A DNA stretch of 64,000 nucleotides, taken from contig NC_089869.1 in NCBI RefSeq assembly GCF_036373705.1, positions 15,339,550 to 15,403,549 of the forward strand, written 5' to 3'. The notes below the pieces were generated by a model, which searched no databases, was not told where the DNA came from, and was given only the letters and a program-made list of their open reading frames with translations. Every line of letters begins with the position of its first letter. The stretch's first letter is position 1. The position numbers and the translations under genes were made by a program. Of this stretch, positions 1 to 17,101 are shown in pieces. The DNA comes from Amia ocellicauda. Lineage: Eukaryota; Chordata; Actinopteri; Amiiformes; Amiidae.

Positions 1-299
1 TCATTGCCTTATCTATGTCTCTGGCAATGGGCCATATAATGTCAATTTAATCTGCCAGAGTTTTTAGTTTGTTTGAACACTTCACATGATACGAACATGA
101 AGATTGTCAGTTCACTCAGAAGGGTGTACCGCTACGAACCTGTTCTCTGAGCAATTCAGTTGATTGAATCATCTCATATCTAACCCCATTAGGCTTCGAT
201 GTGCCTCACTGCTGAATTTCATGACGGTGATGATGGTGATGATGATCTACGTGACAGTCAAATCATGATGGAATGGAATCTTGAATGATATAACACATT

Positions 300-744
300 T
301 TTGGATAGACCAATGTCTCAGATGTTCACGAGGATGATCATCCCATAGAAAATCTGTTGGAAGGAGCTGAAGGTTCGAGTTGCCAAACGTCAGCCTCGAA
401 ACCTTAATGACTTGGAGAGGATCTGCAAAGAGGAGTGGGACAAAATCCCTCCTGAGATGTGTGCAAACCTGGTGGCCAACTGCAAGAAACGTCTGACCTC
501 TGTGATTGCCAATGAGGGTTTTGCCACCAAGTACTAAGTCGAAGGGGTCAAATACTTATTTCCCTCATTAACATGCAAATCAATTGATAACTTTTTGAAA
601 TGCATTTTTCTGGATTTTTGTTGTTGTTATTCTGTCTCTCACTGTTAAAATACACCTACCATTAAAATTATAGACTGATCATTTCTTTGTCAGTGGGTAA
701 ACGTACAAAATCAGCAGGGGATCAAATACTTTTTTCCCTCACTG
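300..744 (+). mobile_element. 3' end of a Tc1/mariner-like DNA transposon (degenerate)
   Basis: This is the 3' part of a Tc1-like transposase gene followed by its right terminal repeat. A 'PIENL' stretch (the D35E-type catalytic glutamate region) lies near 344-358, then shifts frame into '[20 protein letters not shown]' and runs to '...ANEGFATKY' and a stop at 535-537. The right terminal inverted repeat is about 700-744 (ends 'ttttttccctcactg') and is followed by a TA, the usual Tc1 target. A related sequence ('gggtcaaatacttatttccctc') sits at 546-567, as often seen just inside these elements. The 5' two thirds and the left repeat are absent, so the copy is dead. The left border is approximate. 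Confidence 0.85.
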
Positions 745-815
745 TACAATATAGACAAATACTGTATTTATTATATTATAATATATTATACTTTGTGTAT
801 AATTGACTATATATA

Positions 816-1709
816 TACACAGATCAGCCATAACTTTATGACCACCTGCCTAATATTGTGTAGGTCCCCCTTTTGCCACCAAAACAGCCCTGACCCGACA
901 AGGAATGGACTCCACTAGGTGTGCTGTGGTATCTGGCACCAAGACGTTAGCAGCAGTTCCTTTAAGTCCTGTAAGTTGCGAGGTGGGGCCTCCATGGATC
1001 GGACTTTGTTTGTCCAGCACATCCCACAGATGCTCGATTGGATTGAGATCTGGGGAATTTGGAGGCCAAATCAACACCTTGAACTCGTGATTCATCAGAC
1101 CAGGCCACCTTCCTCCATTGCTCCGTGGTCCAGTTCTGATGCTCACGTGCCCATTGTAGGCGCTTTCGGCAGTGGACAGGGGTCAGCATGGGCACCCTGA
1201 CTGGTCTGCGGCTACGCAGCCCCATACGCAACAAACTGCGATGCACTGTGTGTTCTGACACCTTTCTATCAGAACCAGCATTAACTTTTTCAGCAATTTG
1301 AGCTACAGTAGCTCATCTGTTGGATCGGACCACACGGGCCAGCCTTCGCTCCCCACGTGCATCAATGAGCCTTGGCCGCCCATGACCCTGTCACCGGTTC
1401 ACCGCTTTTCCTTCCTTGGACAACTTTTGATAGGTACTGACTACTGCAGACCAGGAACACCCCACAAGAGCTGCAGTTTTGGAGATGCTCTGACCCAGTC
1501 GTCTAGCCATCACAATTTGGCCCTTGTCAAAATCACTCAGATCCTTACACTTGCCCATTTTTCCTGTTCTAACACATCAACTTTGAGGACAAAATGTTCA
1601 CTTGCTGCCTAATATATCCCACCCACTGACAGGTGCCATGATAACGAGATTATCAGTGTTATTCACTTCACCTGTCAGTGGTCATAATGTTATGGCTGAT
1701 CGGTGTGTA
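816..1709 (-). mobile_element. Internally deleted Tc1-like transposon with both terminal repeats
   Basis: Terminal inverted repeats of about 30 bp match at 816-845 ('acagatcagccataac...') and 1678-1709 (its reverse complement with few changes), with TA at the ends. The family differs from the element to its left. On the minus strand the transposase N-terminus is recognisable from about 1560 down ('[20 protein letters not shown]', helix-turn-helix region). It continues to 'WSDES' (first catalytic Asp region) near 1105-1090 and then jumps directly to 'EFKVLIWPPNSPDLNPIEHL' (catalytic Glu region). The segment carrying the middle Asp is missing, and there are several frameshifts and stops. About 0.9 kb remains of a family usually near 1.6 kb, so this is a non-autonomous deletion derivative. 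Confidence 0.9.
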
Positions 1710-1710
1710 T

Positions 1711-2160
1711 AGCCTATGAAAATTATGGGAATTTCTGAGAATTATCATTATTAGAACAAATCATAACAATAATATTGATAACACCATGAATTATATTATT
1801 AGCATGATTATTATTTAACTATCTTCTTCTTCATGGCTGCGTGACTGAAAGCTCTCTGCATCCTAACCACTACTACACATTGCTGCCCATTATACAAACT
1901 GTTAATGACAAAACATGTGATTTGCATTTACTTTGTAAAGTTATTTTTAATTTATCATGGTAATTAAAAACCATTATACATGAAATGGAAAGTTTTTTTT
2001 ATTAGTTTAATAATTTTAAAACCATTACAATAATGGAAACACAAAGATGGGTGGGTGGGGGTTTGAGGGGTGGTTTAATTAGCTCAACTGTATAAAATGA
2101 CCATTTTTGGGAGTTTGTTTAGCCTACAATCCTCTACCTCATAGGTGGGGCTGGTTTTCA
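1711..2160. other. AT-rich upstream flank of plau, no gene seen
   Basis: No coding potential is supported here. The stretch is AT-rich, with a short G-rich patch at 2048-2071. It separates the second Tc1-like element from the plau proximal promoter. Confidence 0.6.
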
Positions 2161-2300
2161 AACTATCATGAGTCATAGCAGGTTTCTGTTTCTTGGAAGC
2201 TCACACTGACACTGGATGTGTCAATCAAAGAAAGGCCCTCCCACAGGCCAATCACACTTCCCTGATGCTTTATATAGAGATCTGCTTTCACTGTACAACA
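2161..2300 (+). promoter_or_regulatory. plau: plau proximal promoter: AP-1, STAT-like, CCAAT and TATA motifs
   Basis: Motifs read directly: TGAGTCA (AP-1 consensus) at 2169-2175, TTCTTGGAA (STAT/GAS-like TTCnnnGAA) at 2190-2198, CCAAT at 2248-2252, and TATATAGA at 2271-2278. A start site near 2300 would place the TATA box at about -30 and AP-1 at about -130. AP-1 control of urokinase is well established in mammals; its use in this fish is inferred from the motif and its position. Confidence 0.65.
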
Positions 2301-2390
2301 ATAAAGTAGCCAAGAGCTGAAATTGCACTGAAGAAACAACCAACAGTGTCTCTCTTCTGCACAACATCGAGCTGCAGCACTCTGAAACAG
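2300..2390 (+). other. plau: plau exon 1 (non-coding 5' UTR exon)
   Basis: A stretch downstream of the TATA box ends '...ctctgaaacag' followed by a good donor (gtaagc) at 2391. It has no start codon in a useful frame. Mammalian PLAU also starts with a non-coding exon, giving the same 11-exon plan here. The 5' end is an estimate of about 25-30 bp downstream of the TATA box. Intron 1 then runs 3.0 kb to 5391 with no recognisable gene in it. Confidence 0.6.
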
Positions 2391-5300
2391 GTAAGCAGAT
2401 TTATATTTTACTGTCCAGATAGTGTAACTGGGAAATTAGGATGTTTTTTATGAATGAAGCCCTGTTTCATTTGTAGCAGCAGTTGTAATATGATTGCATG
2501 AAAAGGCAGTTTTTTTTACTAGCCTGGCACTTTTCCATTTCATAATTTCTAAATAAAGGTGGAGACGCATCCTCAAAAGTGTGAAATGACAGCATATCTT
2601 GTCAGATACATTGTTGTCAGTTATATGAAATGCATATTTTATGTGTTCTGGTTTTGGATTTTTCAAAAGTTAAAAAGGACATGAATTTCATAGTTTCTTA
2701 TGTCATAATTGGAAAAAGGATATATTTTTCTTCCCAGTGCATTCGTCCTAGGCCTTTGAGTGCACAAACTATTTTTTGTAAAGCTTTGCCTTTTACCTTT
2801 AAAGTTCAGGTCTCTCAACATTTTGATATGGCGTTTAAATTAGGTCATTAAATCACGTGGATTTAACACTGGGTGAAGTAACTGTTCCCTTTATGCTATT
2901 TATATTTTGCAACAATGTGTAAAAGATCATAGTCAGGATCCAATTTCTTTTTTTCTGTATAAAAATGATTTAGTATAATAAACTCTTTTGGTACAATACT
3001 ATTCACAATGAGCCAGATGATTTTTCTCATGAGTAAAACTGAATGCAGCTTGACATTTTGCAGCTGTTAAAATAAAGATATATTTTTTACAGAATTTTTG
3101 AGTGAGTGGATAAGCTGTCATGTTACACTAATAAACATATGTACAACACTTACCCATTCGTAATTCCTTTACCAACTTTTTCCTTTTACCAACTCATCCA
3201 CAGATATCACATGTAATACTATAATAAGACATGTTGCTGACTTCTCAGAGGTGCAAATATCCCCTAACTTTCTTCATCATGGCTAAAACCTCTCTTGCTC
3301 AGTCCAAGCACAGCAATTAAGAGAAACTGCCTATTCCACTGGATTCCCAGGGCTTATCTCTCCAGGGTCAGTAAACCAGGGCTCTGGAGCAGTGAAACAC
3401 TGACTGCATCTGCTTCACCTAATTTGACACGTCATTTATTTTCTACAATGCAGACCCGAATGTCAGCACAAATGTCAGGCAACTTAATTACTCCTGTCTT
3501 TGAACAGATCGGCTGTAAATTCACGCACTGACTGGGCTTTATCGTGCATCATCACATTTATTAATACTGGTGTATGTGTGCAGGTTAGGAGGTTAAGAGC
3601 TAGACATTTCTGTCAGACACAAGAAGTCTCTTTATTGGTTCTGCGTCACTGGTTTAAAGTTAAGCATCTGCCAGTTACCGGATAATAATGACTTTGAAAA
3701 ATAATATCAAATCAATATCAAAACAGGGCAATATTATTTCTTATACTTTTCAAATCTTGCACATCGTTATTGTCAGCAGTTGATTAAAGACAATGGGCTA
3801 ATTGAGCAGACAGATCTGGTATCTAATGAAACTCCAAGGTGCAAAGGAATGTGAATAAAAAGTATCTATCTTGATGAAAACTCTGGTTTGTCAGTGATGA
3901 GCGTTTCAGCAAGTTAATTGTCCCATATAAGTGAGCATTTCGTTTTTTAAAAGAGAAAAGTAAAACTTTCATGAAAAATTATGTTGTGTTTCTTAAGATT
4001 TTCTGTGCCTAAAGGGAAACGGGCAGCTTTCTACCTTCAAATGTGTTTCTGTCCAGCCAAGCTTTGACTTGAAAATGTTCTTTGATAAATAATTCCTTGA
4101 ACTGATGCCAAATTTAGAGATTATACAAATGCATACATGGGTGGAAATATGTTTATCCCTGGACATTTTACCGATTTTATTTTGAATCTTGAATAAATTC
4201 ATTATGCTTTTGACATCACAGATTTACCCAAGTTTGGGAATTGTAGTATTATATGTAGTATTATGCAACAGAAAAACAAATGCAGTCTGTGTAGATCAGG
4301 AGTATGCAAGTCCTTGAGGATCACATCCTGCAGGTTGCATAGGTTTCAGTAACCCATCACATGCTAAAGACCTGGGAAACATGAACCTCCAGAAACTAAA
4401 TGTGTGCTCCTCTACTCCAGATGTACAGATTGCATATTTGCCAGTATGTCATGGCAAATTAATGACATAGTTGCCAGTCACTGTCTAGACTGTAGTCAGC
4501 ACTAATGTCACTAATGTTGGGTTCCCACCTGTTTGATTCTGGGAATGGATTAAGTAAACTTTTAGTTGTATCACTATTTACGAAAAACATTAATTTCTTA
4601 ATTTCTTTTCCTCATTGTGCGGTATCAGATATTTGTAATAATCAGATTGTGTTACTGATGCAACCCAGAGAGGTTTGTTATTGTCAAAGCTGTAATAAAG
4701 TCTAGCAGTGGTTTTCCTGGAACAGTACAGTAAATGCAATCAATGTTTGTCGAAAGTGGATTAAAAAACTATGAAGAATTAACCTTAGGCAATAGTCTTT
4801 CCTTTTCTGACTTCACTGTACTTGTAAAGTAGTACTGCATCCTGGGATTCAATACACATTATAATTAGCTCTTCCTTACCTACATTTTCATACTCCAATG
4901 GTATCGAGTTAAAACCTACAAAATGAAATTAAACCGTGTTTAGTCGTGTTGATTAGAACTGGATGCCAGTTTCTCTCCTGAACATGTGTTACATGTTTAA
5001 CACCTGTTTAATTTACAATTCCCTTTCCCATTCCCCCATTCGACTCTAGGCAGCTCAACCCTAAGTATATAACTGAGCTAATCTAAATTCTTGTCTGTAT
5101 CTAAAATAGGCATTTAATCTGTTTCAACTCCCATTCACACAGTATCCCTGTCATTTCAGAGGGCTGTTGGTTTTCTCATGTCAGTTTTCTCATGTAATTA
5201 TCTGTACTTTTACAATTTCATGTGGACTTTTAATGGCACATTGAATATTTAGCATATATTTCTAAAAGGATACAAATTGGACTATGAAGAGAGGAGACAT

Positions 5301-5430
5301 ATTAACAACTCTAAAGGCTGTGGATGATAAAGATTGAGAATGTATTGTTATTGTATTTTGGAGCAGGCTAACATGTTCATTTTTCGTACAGAGTCCATAT
5401 AAGGAAGAAAATCAACAGTCAACCGCAAAT

Positions 5431-10293
<4,863 letters not shown>

Positions 10294-11335
10294 TCTCTTT
10301 ATCCACGGCCTCATTTACAAGGAACCCCAGAAGCAAAGCAATCCTCCAAGAGTCATACAATGCTACTGGATCAATCCTTATAAAAGGAGCAGCACTTTGC
10401 ACCCCTGTTGCGTTCTAGATCAGCAGCAAGTTCAAATGTTGGCACTGTTACTGCTGTTCTCAATGACATTGCAGATGGTACAGAAAAAATATAATTCTCA
10501 GGTTGAACTGAACTTGAACATGTTGCATTATATAAGGGGACGATTCAAAACCTTTTGTCACTGTGCGTGTTATTTGACTGAATGGTGTTTCCAATTAAGT
10601 GATTGGTTTAGTCCTGTAAGTCTATCAGGAAAAAGTAATACATCATATATTGTATTTGTTTTGGAACACTGTGACCTGTTTACAGTACCATTGAAATGAA
10701 AAAAAAAAAAAAAACTAGTGATGTTTGTAGAGCAAAACAATGATTTTCTAAGAATACATTTGCAAAATTTGATTTGCACTCCAGATTAATATATATTTGA
10801 GAATAGTGTGAAAATGCATATATTTTGCCATGTTTTAATCCCCTTAAAGGCAATATAGAGTAGATATGTAAAATATAATGTATAACTTAATTCAGAACCT
10901 CAATGTATAATTATTATTATTTAATTATATTTTATTTTTAACTTTCTGGAAAATATAATAGTATTTAATGATTTATTAATCACTGTTAATTTAGTACAAG
11001 TCACATTGTGACAGTAAATCCTGTAGACATTCCATTATTGTACATAATGGCTTTTTAATTATTTTAAGGTACTGGTTTACATTTTATGTAAGTGAATGTT
11101 TTATAAAGCTAAAATAATTGAAAAATATAAAATATCCTGAATTGTACTTTTCATAATTTACTATTTAAAGTAGGCGGTTTATTTAATTTTTTACATATAT
11201 TTTTTTAATGACTGTGGGCTGGAACCTTCTTGCATTTATTTCTTTCAGTCTGTAACTTTAATTTGTAACCTGACTTTTATCTTGTAAAATGTGTTTTCAT
11301 GTATAATTTTAAGCGGCAATACAGTTTCAAGTTGT
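10294..11335 (+). other. plau: plau 3' UTR (AT-rich, end uncertain)
   Basis: AT-rich sequence follows the plau stop codon, with many TATTTA/ATTTA-like motifs (for example near 10915-10975 and 11150-11195). I see no perfect AATAAA close by; 'aatacag' near 11320 is a weak variant, so the end is a guess. AU-rich elements are typical of unstable mRNAs, including mammalian urokinase. Confidence 0.4.
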
Positions 11336-14300
11336 TAAAGCTTGGTTTATATACTTCTCTGGATGTCTGATCTCACTTCATTATATTTTATTGAATTTTG
11401 CAGTAATTTAATGGTCTCACAGCATTTGGTTATTTAATGGTCTTGCAGCCAGTGGTAACACAGACAAAAGGAGCATGCCAAAAACTAAAATAGACAATGT
11501 TGGACACTGACATGCATGTACTGTGACATCTGAGGTTTTCATCTGGGGTTCGTAATTAACACCAAAATTGCACCGGATGGGAGACGGTAACCCAACTGAA
11601 ATTTGATGAGATTTTATCCGGTGAGATGTCATCTGGATAGGCAGATGAACAACACTTTGCTAAGCCTATGCCCTGCCTCAAGACATAGACTTGTCTTGAC
11701 ATAAATTTTCCATTAAAAATAATTGTGAGCTTAATTTCTTCCCTAGTTTGTTTTGTCTAAAGCCTTAAGAGTATTCAGTGTGTAATTAAGCATTAGCTGT
11801 GGAATGAGTAAGACTCTCAAACATTCACAGATGAATTAAAAACTCAACTGGTATTCAGTCAGAAAGCTCAACATGTCCATAAAGCAACACTTGAACTAAT
11901 CTAAAGAATAATTAAAGGCACAAACACATCCAATGAGGAATTATTATCAAATAAACCCAGATAATGAAGTATATTTGTAACCATTTTATATGTTGACCAT
12001 AGTTTTTCACCTAATATGATGAAACCCCTAATTCAAACAGATAGGTATTGCCTGTTAGTTACATCAATAAAAGAAAACACAGCAACAAGGAATAGAATAA
12101 GGGTTTGTAATGGGAATGTGTCTGGATGATTAAATATGTCCAGCAAAGATACAGATTTTTTTTCTTCTAAATAATTGTTAGTGTTTGTCCACAGGGACTC
12201 AATTTCATACCATTCAAAAGTGCGCACATTCTCCCATGTGATGATGTAAAAGGTTACTGTAACATCATTTTGTGGCATTTATGTACCAATACAGTGAAAT
12301 GGATTTTCTAGAGGGGGTTTCCTGAAAACAGCTGTCACTGTGCAATTACCAGAAGGGATTAACACAGCCTCTCTCAAAAAGTCTCAGAGAAACAGCTGCT
12401 GTTATTTTTCTATTTGTTATTGGGAAAGTTGGGCAGAAAATAAAAGTGCGTAACGTATTCGCAATTTCAGGAATGAAGACTGCTGTGGAGAGAAGTGAGA
12501 GGGGTAGTTATTGGTTGACCAAGAGTGACTTCACATCAATTCAGGGTGGGTGGGAGATGGGGGGCTTTGTCACTTGTTATTCTATGAAACGGTGACTGAT
12601 AAACCCAGTCTGTTAAAGAAGCGGAATACTACACACAGCCATGCCAAACCGCATTGAATCCCATTCCCGGCATATCTGTCATTGAATTGTATCTGTGTAG
12701 CATCTGTGATTACTTCAGCACTACAGGTCTTCATTGAGTGCTGTAGAATCTGTCTATGCTTTACTTGTCATCATTTTGTAAATTAAGGTTGTGTAAGAAA
12801 GCAAACTGGGAAACTTATCCAGTACTGCCACCTGCTGTGTAAGACAACAAACAGTCTGACAGTCTGAGAACAGCATTGACATCAGACTTAAATATATATA
12901 TATACATGCCGAAATAGCTTACATTTACCACCAGACATTTTTCAGAATTCCCATAATCACTTTCTTCATCAGGTGACACCAACCCCATCCACTGGGATTT
13001 ATAGATGTCTCTATAGTGGCTACAAAATATGGAAATCCTGACAAATGTACCCAGTAAAAAGTTCAGTTATGTAATTGAGATCTGATTAGGAATGAGACAT
13101 TGAATATCCTGTTGGTCTGCAGGACAAGGACTAAAGATCTCTGGTCTACACTGTCTTTGTACTTCAAACAACAGCTAAACAAATATTTTTTTAAATGCAA
13201 AAGGCAATTAAAAATGGTTAATTCTTGTTTACTATGCTTTTGTGTATGTTTTTGTGCATGGTTGGATGGAAAATCTTATTATATACAAATGGATGTCTGA
13301 ACCCACATGCTAGACTCATGCCAAAATCCTAAATTGAACTGTTGTCCAACTGTGGCTCAAATGAAACAAATATATTGCTACAACCCAAAGCAATCCAATG
13401 TTTTTGTCATCTTTTCTATTGAGTAAAGTAAGAGTGATCACTTTGTTAATTACTAACACAAACATATTTCTGTCAGAGTAGCTATAGCCTCATTTTAGAC
13501 AGTACGAAAACATTCTTCATTCTAACAGCAGTTAGTAAAGCATGAAATCGCGTAGATTTTAGTACAGAAACATTCACACATTTCTTGCAATTCTCCACAA
13601 GAGGGTACTATGCGGTTATTTCATAATGGAGAAAAGGGGGGGGTGGGTCATTTGAATTCCCCAGTGGTCTCTCTTTAAACACAGTCCTGAACAAGAAGGG
13701 TCATCCAAAAACTTCAAAAGCATTGGAGTTAAATGCAAATAATAATGATGTTGCTTTCTTGTACAAATTCCTTGCATATATTTTGTCATTCATATTCAGT
13801 ATATATTTCTTTATTTCTTTCACAGATTGTTATATGCATGCCAATTTTGCAAAGCACAGAGTTGGGGAATAGTTACAGTAACAACCTAGTTGTTTTTGTT
13901 GTTGTTGTTGTTGTTGTTTGTTTGTGTCTAGTAACTTGAAATACTTATATTTATAGTGCAGACCTTTACAAGCATGAGAATACACACATTAAAAATGTGA
14001 GTTGGTGTCTATGGATGCTGCAAGGACAGCTATCATTAACCCACCGAAATAATTAGTTGCACAACAAGGTGAACATCACAAAAGGTAAAGATGATGATTC
14101 CATGGACATTAAAGCAATGACAGAGGAGCTTTCTTAAAACAGATAAAGCCTTAAGAGAGAGATCAGCAATAAATCATGTTGCAATTAGGAAATGTCGCAA
14201 GCAGCATATTGTTTTGCCAATAACTAATTTCTAAGTTGCTGATTTTCTTGATGCAACATGCAAGGAAGATGTCTGTGAAACATTTTGGTACAGCAGTTAA

Positions 14301-15190
14301 AGGAGTTAAAGGTCATTGGAGGTCAAGATCTCCTGACCAGGTGCAGAGCAGTATGAGACCACCAACTCTGCCCTGTACTATAAATATTCCCATTCTGCCT
14401 CAGCCCCACCCACAGACTAATGTAAGTGCGCATACCTATCCAAGGCATAGGAAGGACAAACAAAGGGAGTGGCTATGACACACAGTTCCTATGATAATAT
14501 GAATTTCCAAGGAAGAGAATTCACCATTTCTTTATATGAACCAAAATCAGACCGTTTAAAGACACATTAGTCCTTTCCATATTGTGTGTTAAAGCTGCTC
14601 ATTATAAGGTGCTTAGATGATCACTTCTGATGTCAAGTGTGGTTCACCAGAGGACTGACCACATACATGTGCTTTAGAAAGACCGCATTATTCATGTGAA
14701 AGGTTTATTTTTTATTTTTTATTTTTTAAACTTGTTATAAGTCTCAAATTCCTTTGCAATAGTGCAATAGTGTGAGCTGACTCCACATTTTAGTGTTTAG
14801 TATCTAATCATGTGAACAACTCATCTTGTAAACCATCATGTAAGGTATTTACATGTGGTTATTCCTTTTTTGAAATTGCATGGCTGGCTGATCTATTCCA
14901 GACTGACGGATACTGATGTCTGGGCTTGGAAAAGGGCTTTTTGAGGGCTCAATGCATCAATCTTCCCAGCATGCTATTGCTTTGGAGTAATCACACTCAC
15001 ACAAGCAATTTCAGACCCTGCAAATGGTTAGGTAGAGTGCCCTAGAGGTTCTACAGACATCCTTTTCTGATGAAACTTACGTATTACTCCCTAGCTGTGT
15101 TTACTTTAGGAACAAATACATTCATAGCTCAGAAGAGAAGGAATATACCATACTCCTGCATAATATTACAAGAAAATGTAAATTATAATT
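11336..15190. other. Intergenic region between plau and the next transposon, no gene seen
   Basis: Only short chance open frames are present, none with a recognisable product. Small simple repeats include a (TA)n patch near 12892-12902, a G run at 13636-13646 and a (GTT)n run near 13889-13922. No promoter or exon could be supported. Confidence 0.6.
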
Positions 15191-15237
15191 TATATTCACA
15201 CACAGACATACATATACATACACACACAAACATATAC

Positions 15238-15295
<58 letters not shown>

Positions 15296-15300
15296 AACAC

Positions 15301-15354
<54 letters not shown>
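15238..15354. repeat. Two (TA)n microsatellites separated by a short CA-rich spacer
   Basis: TA runs span about 15240-15287 and 15303-15354, with 'acacacaaacacat' between them. The second run lies just outside the left end of the Tc1-like element at 15368. Confidence 0.95.
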
Positions 15355-15364
<10 letters not shown>

Positions 15365-15428
15365 GTACTGTGGAAAAGTTGTGAAGGTGTGAAAAAATGT
15401 TGTAAGTAAGAATGCTTTCAAAAATAGT

Positions 15429-15625
15429 CAAGTCAACCTTTATTTATAGACCACATTTAAAAACAACAAAAGTTGAGCCAAAGTGCTTTACAGATCAAAC
15501 AAACAAAATTTAGAAACAAATTAATTTAAAAGTAAATGTAAAACATTTGGAATACAGCATCTTAAAATGTATCCCTTTCGAAATATCCAATAATCTATTC
15601 AAAAGGTACAGAGTAAAAATAAGTT
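15429..15625. mobile_element. Nested insertion inside the Tc1-like element
   Basis: A segment of about 197 bp starting 'tcaagtcaacctttatttat' interrupts Tc1-type sequence. It is bordered by the direct repeat AAAATAG (15422-15428 and 15626-15632), consistent with a 7-bp target duplication. The motif 'ccaaagtgctttacag' resembles the 3' parts of short retroelements common in fish, but I cannot name the family. Confidence 0.55.
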
Positions 15626-15699
15626 AAAATAGACATGTTAATAGATTATATTTATCGATCAACTAAATGCAAAGTGAGTGAACAGAAGAAAAATCTACA

Positions 15700-16706
15700 T
15701 CAAATCCATATTTGGTGTGACCACCCTTTGCCTTCAAATTCTTCTAGGTACACTTGCACACAGTTTTTGAAGGAACTCGGCAGGTAGGTCGGCCCAAACA
15801 TCTTGGAAAACTAATCACAGTTCTTCTGTGGATTTAGGCAGCCTCAGTTGCTTCTCTCTCTTCATGTAATCCCAGACAGACTCGATGATATTGAGATCAG
15901 GGCTCTGTGGGGGCCACACCATCACTTCCAGGACTCCTTGTTCTTCCTTGCACTGAAGATCGTTCTTAATGACGTTTGCTGTATGTTTGGGGTCGTTGTC
16001 ATGCTGCAGAATAAATTTGGGGCCAATCAGATGCCTCCCTGATGGTACTGCATGATGGATAAGTATCTGCCTGTACTTCTCAGCATTGAGGAGACCATTC
16101 ATTCTGACCAAATCCCCAACTCCATTTGCAGAAATGCAGCCCCAAACTTGTAAGGAACCTCCACCATGCTTCACTGTTGCCTGCAGACACTTATTCGTGT
16201 ACCGCTCTCCAGCCCTTCGGTGAACAAACTGCCTTCTGCTACAGCCAAATATTTAAAATATTGACTCATCAGTCCAGAGCACCCACTGCCATTTGTCTGC
16301 ACCCCAGTTCATGTGTTTTCATTCATAGTTGAGTCCCTGGCCTTGTTGCCACGTCGGAGGTATGGCTTTTTGGCGGCAAGTCTTCCATGAAGGCCACTTC
16401 TGACCAGACTTCTCCGGACAGTAGATGGGTGTACCAGGGTCCCACTGTTTTCTGCCAATTCTGAGCTGATGGCACTGCTGGACATCTTCCGATTGCGAAG
16501 GGAAGCAAACATGATGTGTCTTTCATCTGCTGCAGTAAGTTTTCTTGGCCGACCACTGCGTCTACGGTCCTCAACGTTGCCCGTTTCTTTGTGCTTCTTC
16601 AAAAGAGCTTGGAAACCCCTGTCTGCCTTGAAATGTCTGCCTGGGAGAGACCTTGCTGATGCAGTAGAACTACCTTGTGTCTTGTTGCTGTGCTCAGTCT
16701 TGCCAT
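15700..16706 (-). pseudogene. Tc1-like transposase pseudogene
   Basis: Starting at the minus-strand ATG at 16706 the frame reads 'MARLSTATRHKVVLLHQQ', a typical Tc1 paired-like DNA-binding start. It hits a small deletion/frameshift near 16600, continues as 'KKHKETGNVEDRRRSGRPRK' and the second helix-turn-helix region to about 16320, and is frameshifted again. The DDE part follows at 16174-15815 with 'QHDNDPKH' (middle Asp) and 'WPPQSPDLNIIESVWDYMK' (catalytic Glu). A TGA replaces the expected Trp after 'KSTEEL', and the end is out of frame. With several lesions the protein cannot be made. Confidence 0.9.
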
Positions 16707-17039
16707 GGTGTATGTCTTTTGACAGTAAACTGTCATCAGCAACCTCATCTTTTTAGCTGAGTTTGGCTGTTCCTCACCCAGTTTTATTCCTCCTGCACAG
16801 CTGTTTCTGTTTCAGTTAATGATTGTGTTTCAACCTACATATTGAATTGATGATCATTAGCACCTGTTTGGTATAATTGTTTAATCAGACACCTGACTAT
16901 ATGCCTACAAAATCCCTGACTTTGTGCAAGTTTACCTAGGAGAATTGACGCTGTTTTGACGCTGTTTTTCAAGTCTATTCTTGAAAGCATTCTTACTGTA
17001 CTGCATTTTCTCACACCTGCCTAAAACTTATGCACAGTA

Positions 17040-17101
17040 ATATATATATATATATATATATAATGTGTGTGTGTGTGTATGTGTGTGTGTGTGTGTGTGT
17101 G
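17040..17101. repeat. (TA)n-(GT)n compound microsatellite
   Basis: A run of TA at 17040-17062 is followed by interrupted GT repeats to about 17101, abutting the right end of the Tc1-like element. Confidence 0.9.

Larger units (their letters stand above)
15368..17037 (-). mobile_element. Tc1-like transposon, nearly full length, with nested insertion
   Basis: Terminal inverted repeats match between 15368-15424 ('ctgtggaaaagttgtgaaggtgt...aatgctttcaa') and 16973-17037 on the opposite strand. Both ends are flanked by TA (15366-15367 and 17038-17039). The minus-strand transposase is recognisable from an ATG at 16704-16706 to about 15700. The left part is interrupted by an unrelated segment at 15429-15625. 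A (TA)n array sits outside each end. Confidence 0.93.

Noticed and set aside
14236-14478. 80-aa open frame in the plau-vcl gap
   Set aside because: No recognisable domain, no splice or promoter context, ordinary chance length.
15070-15431. Open frames made of Ile-Tyr repeats
   Set aside because: They are translations of (TA)n microsatellites; the same holds at 7623-8027 and 20298-20601.
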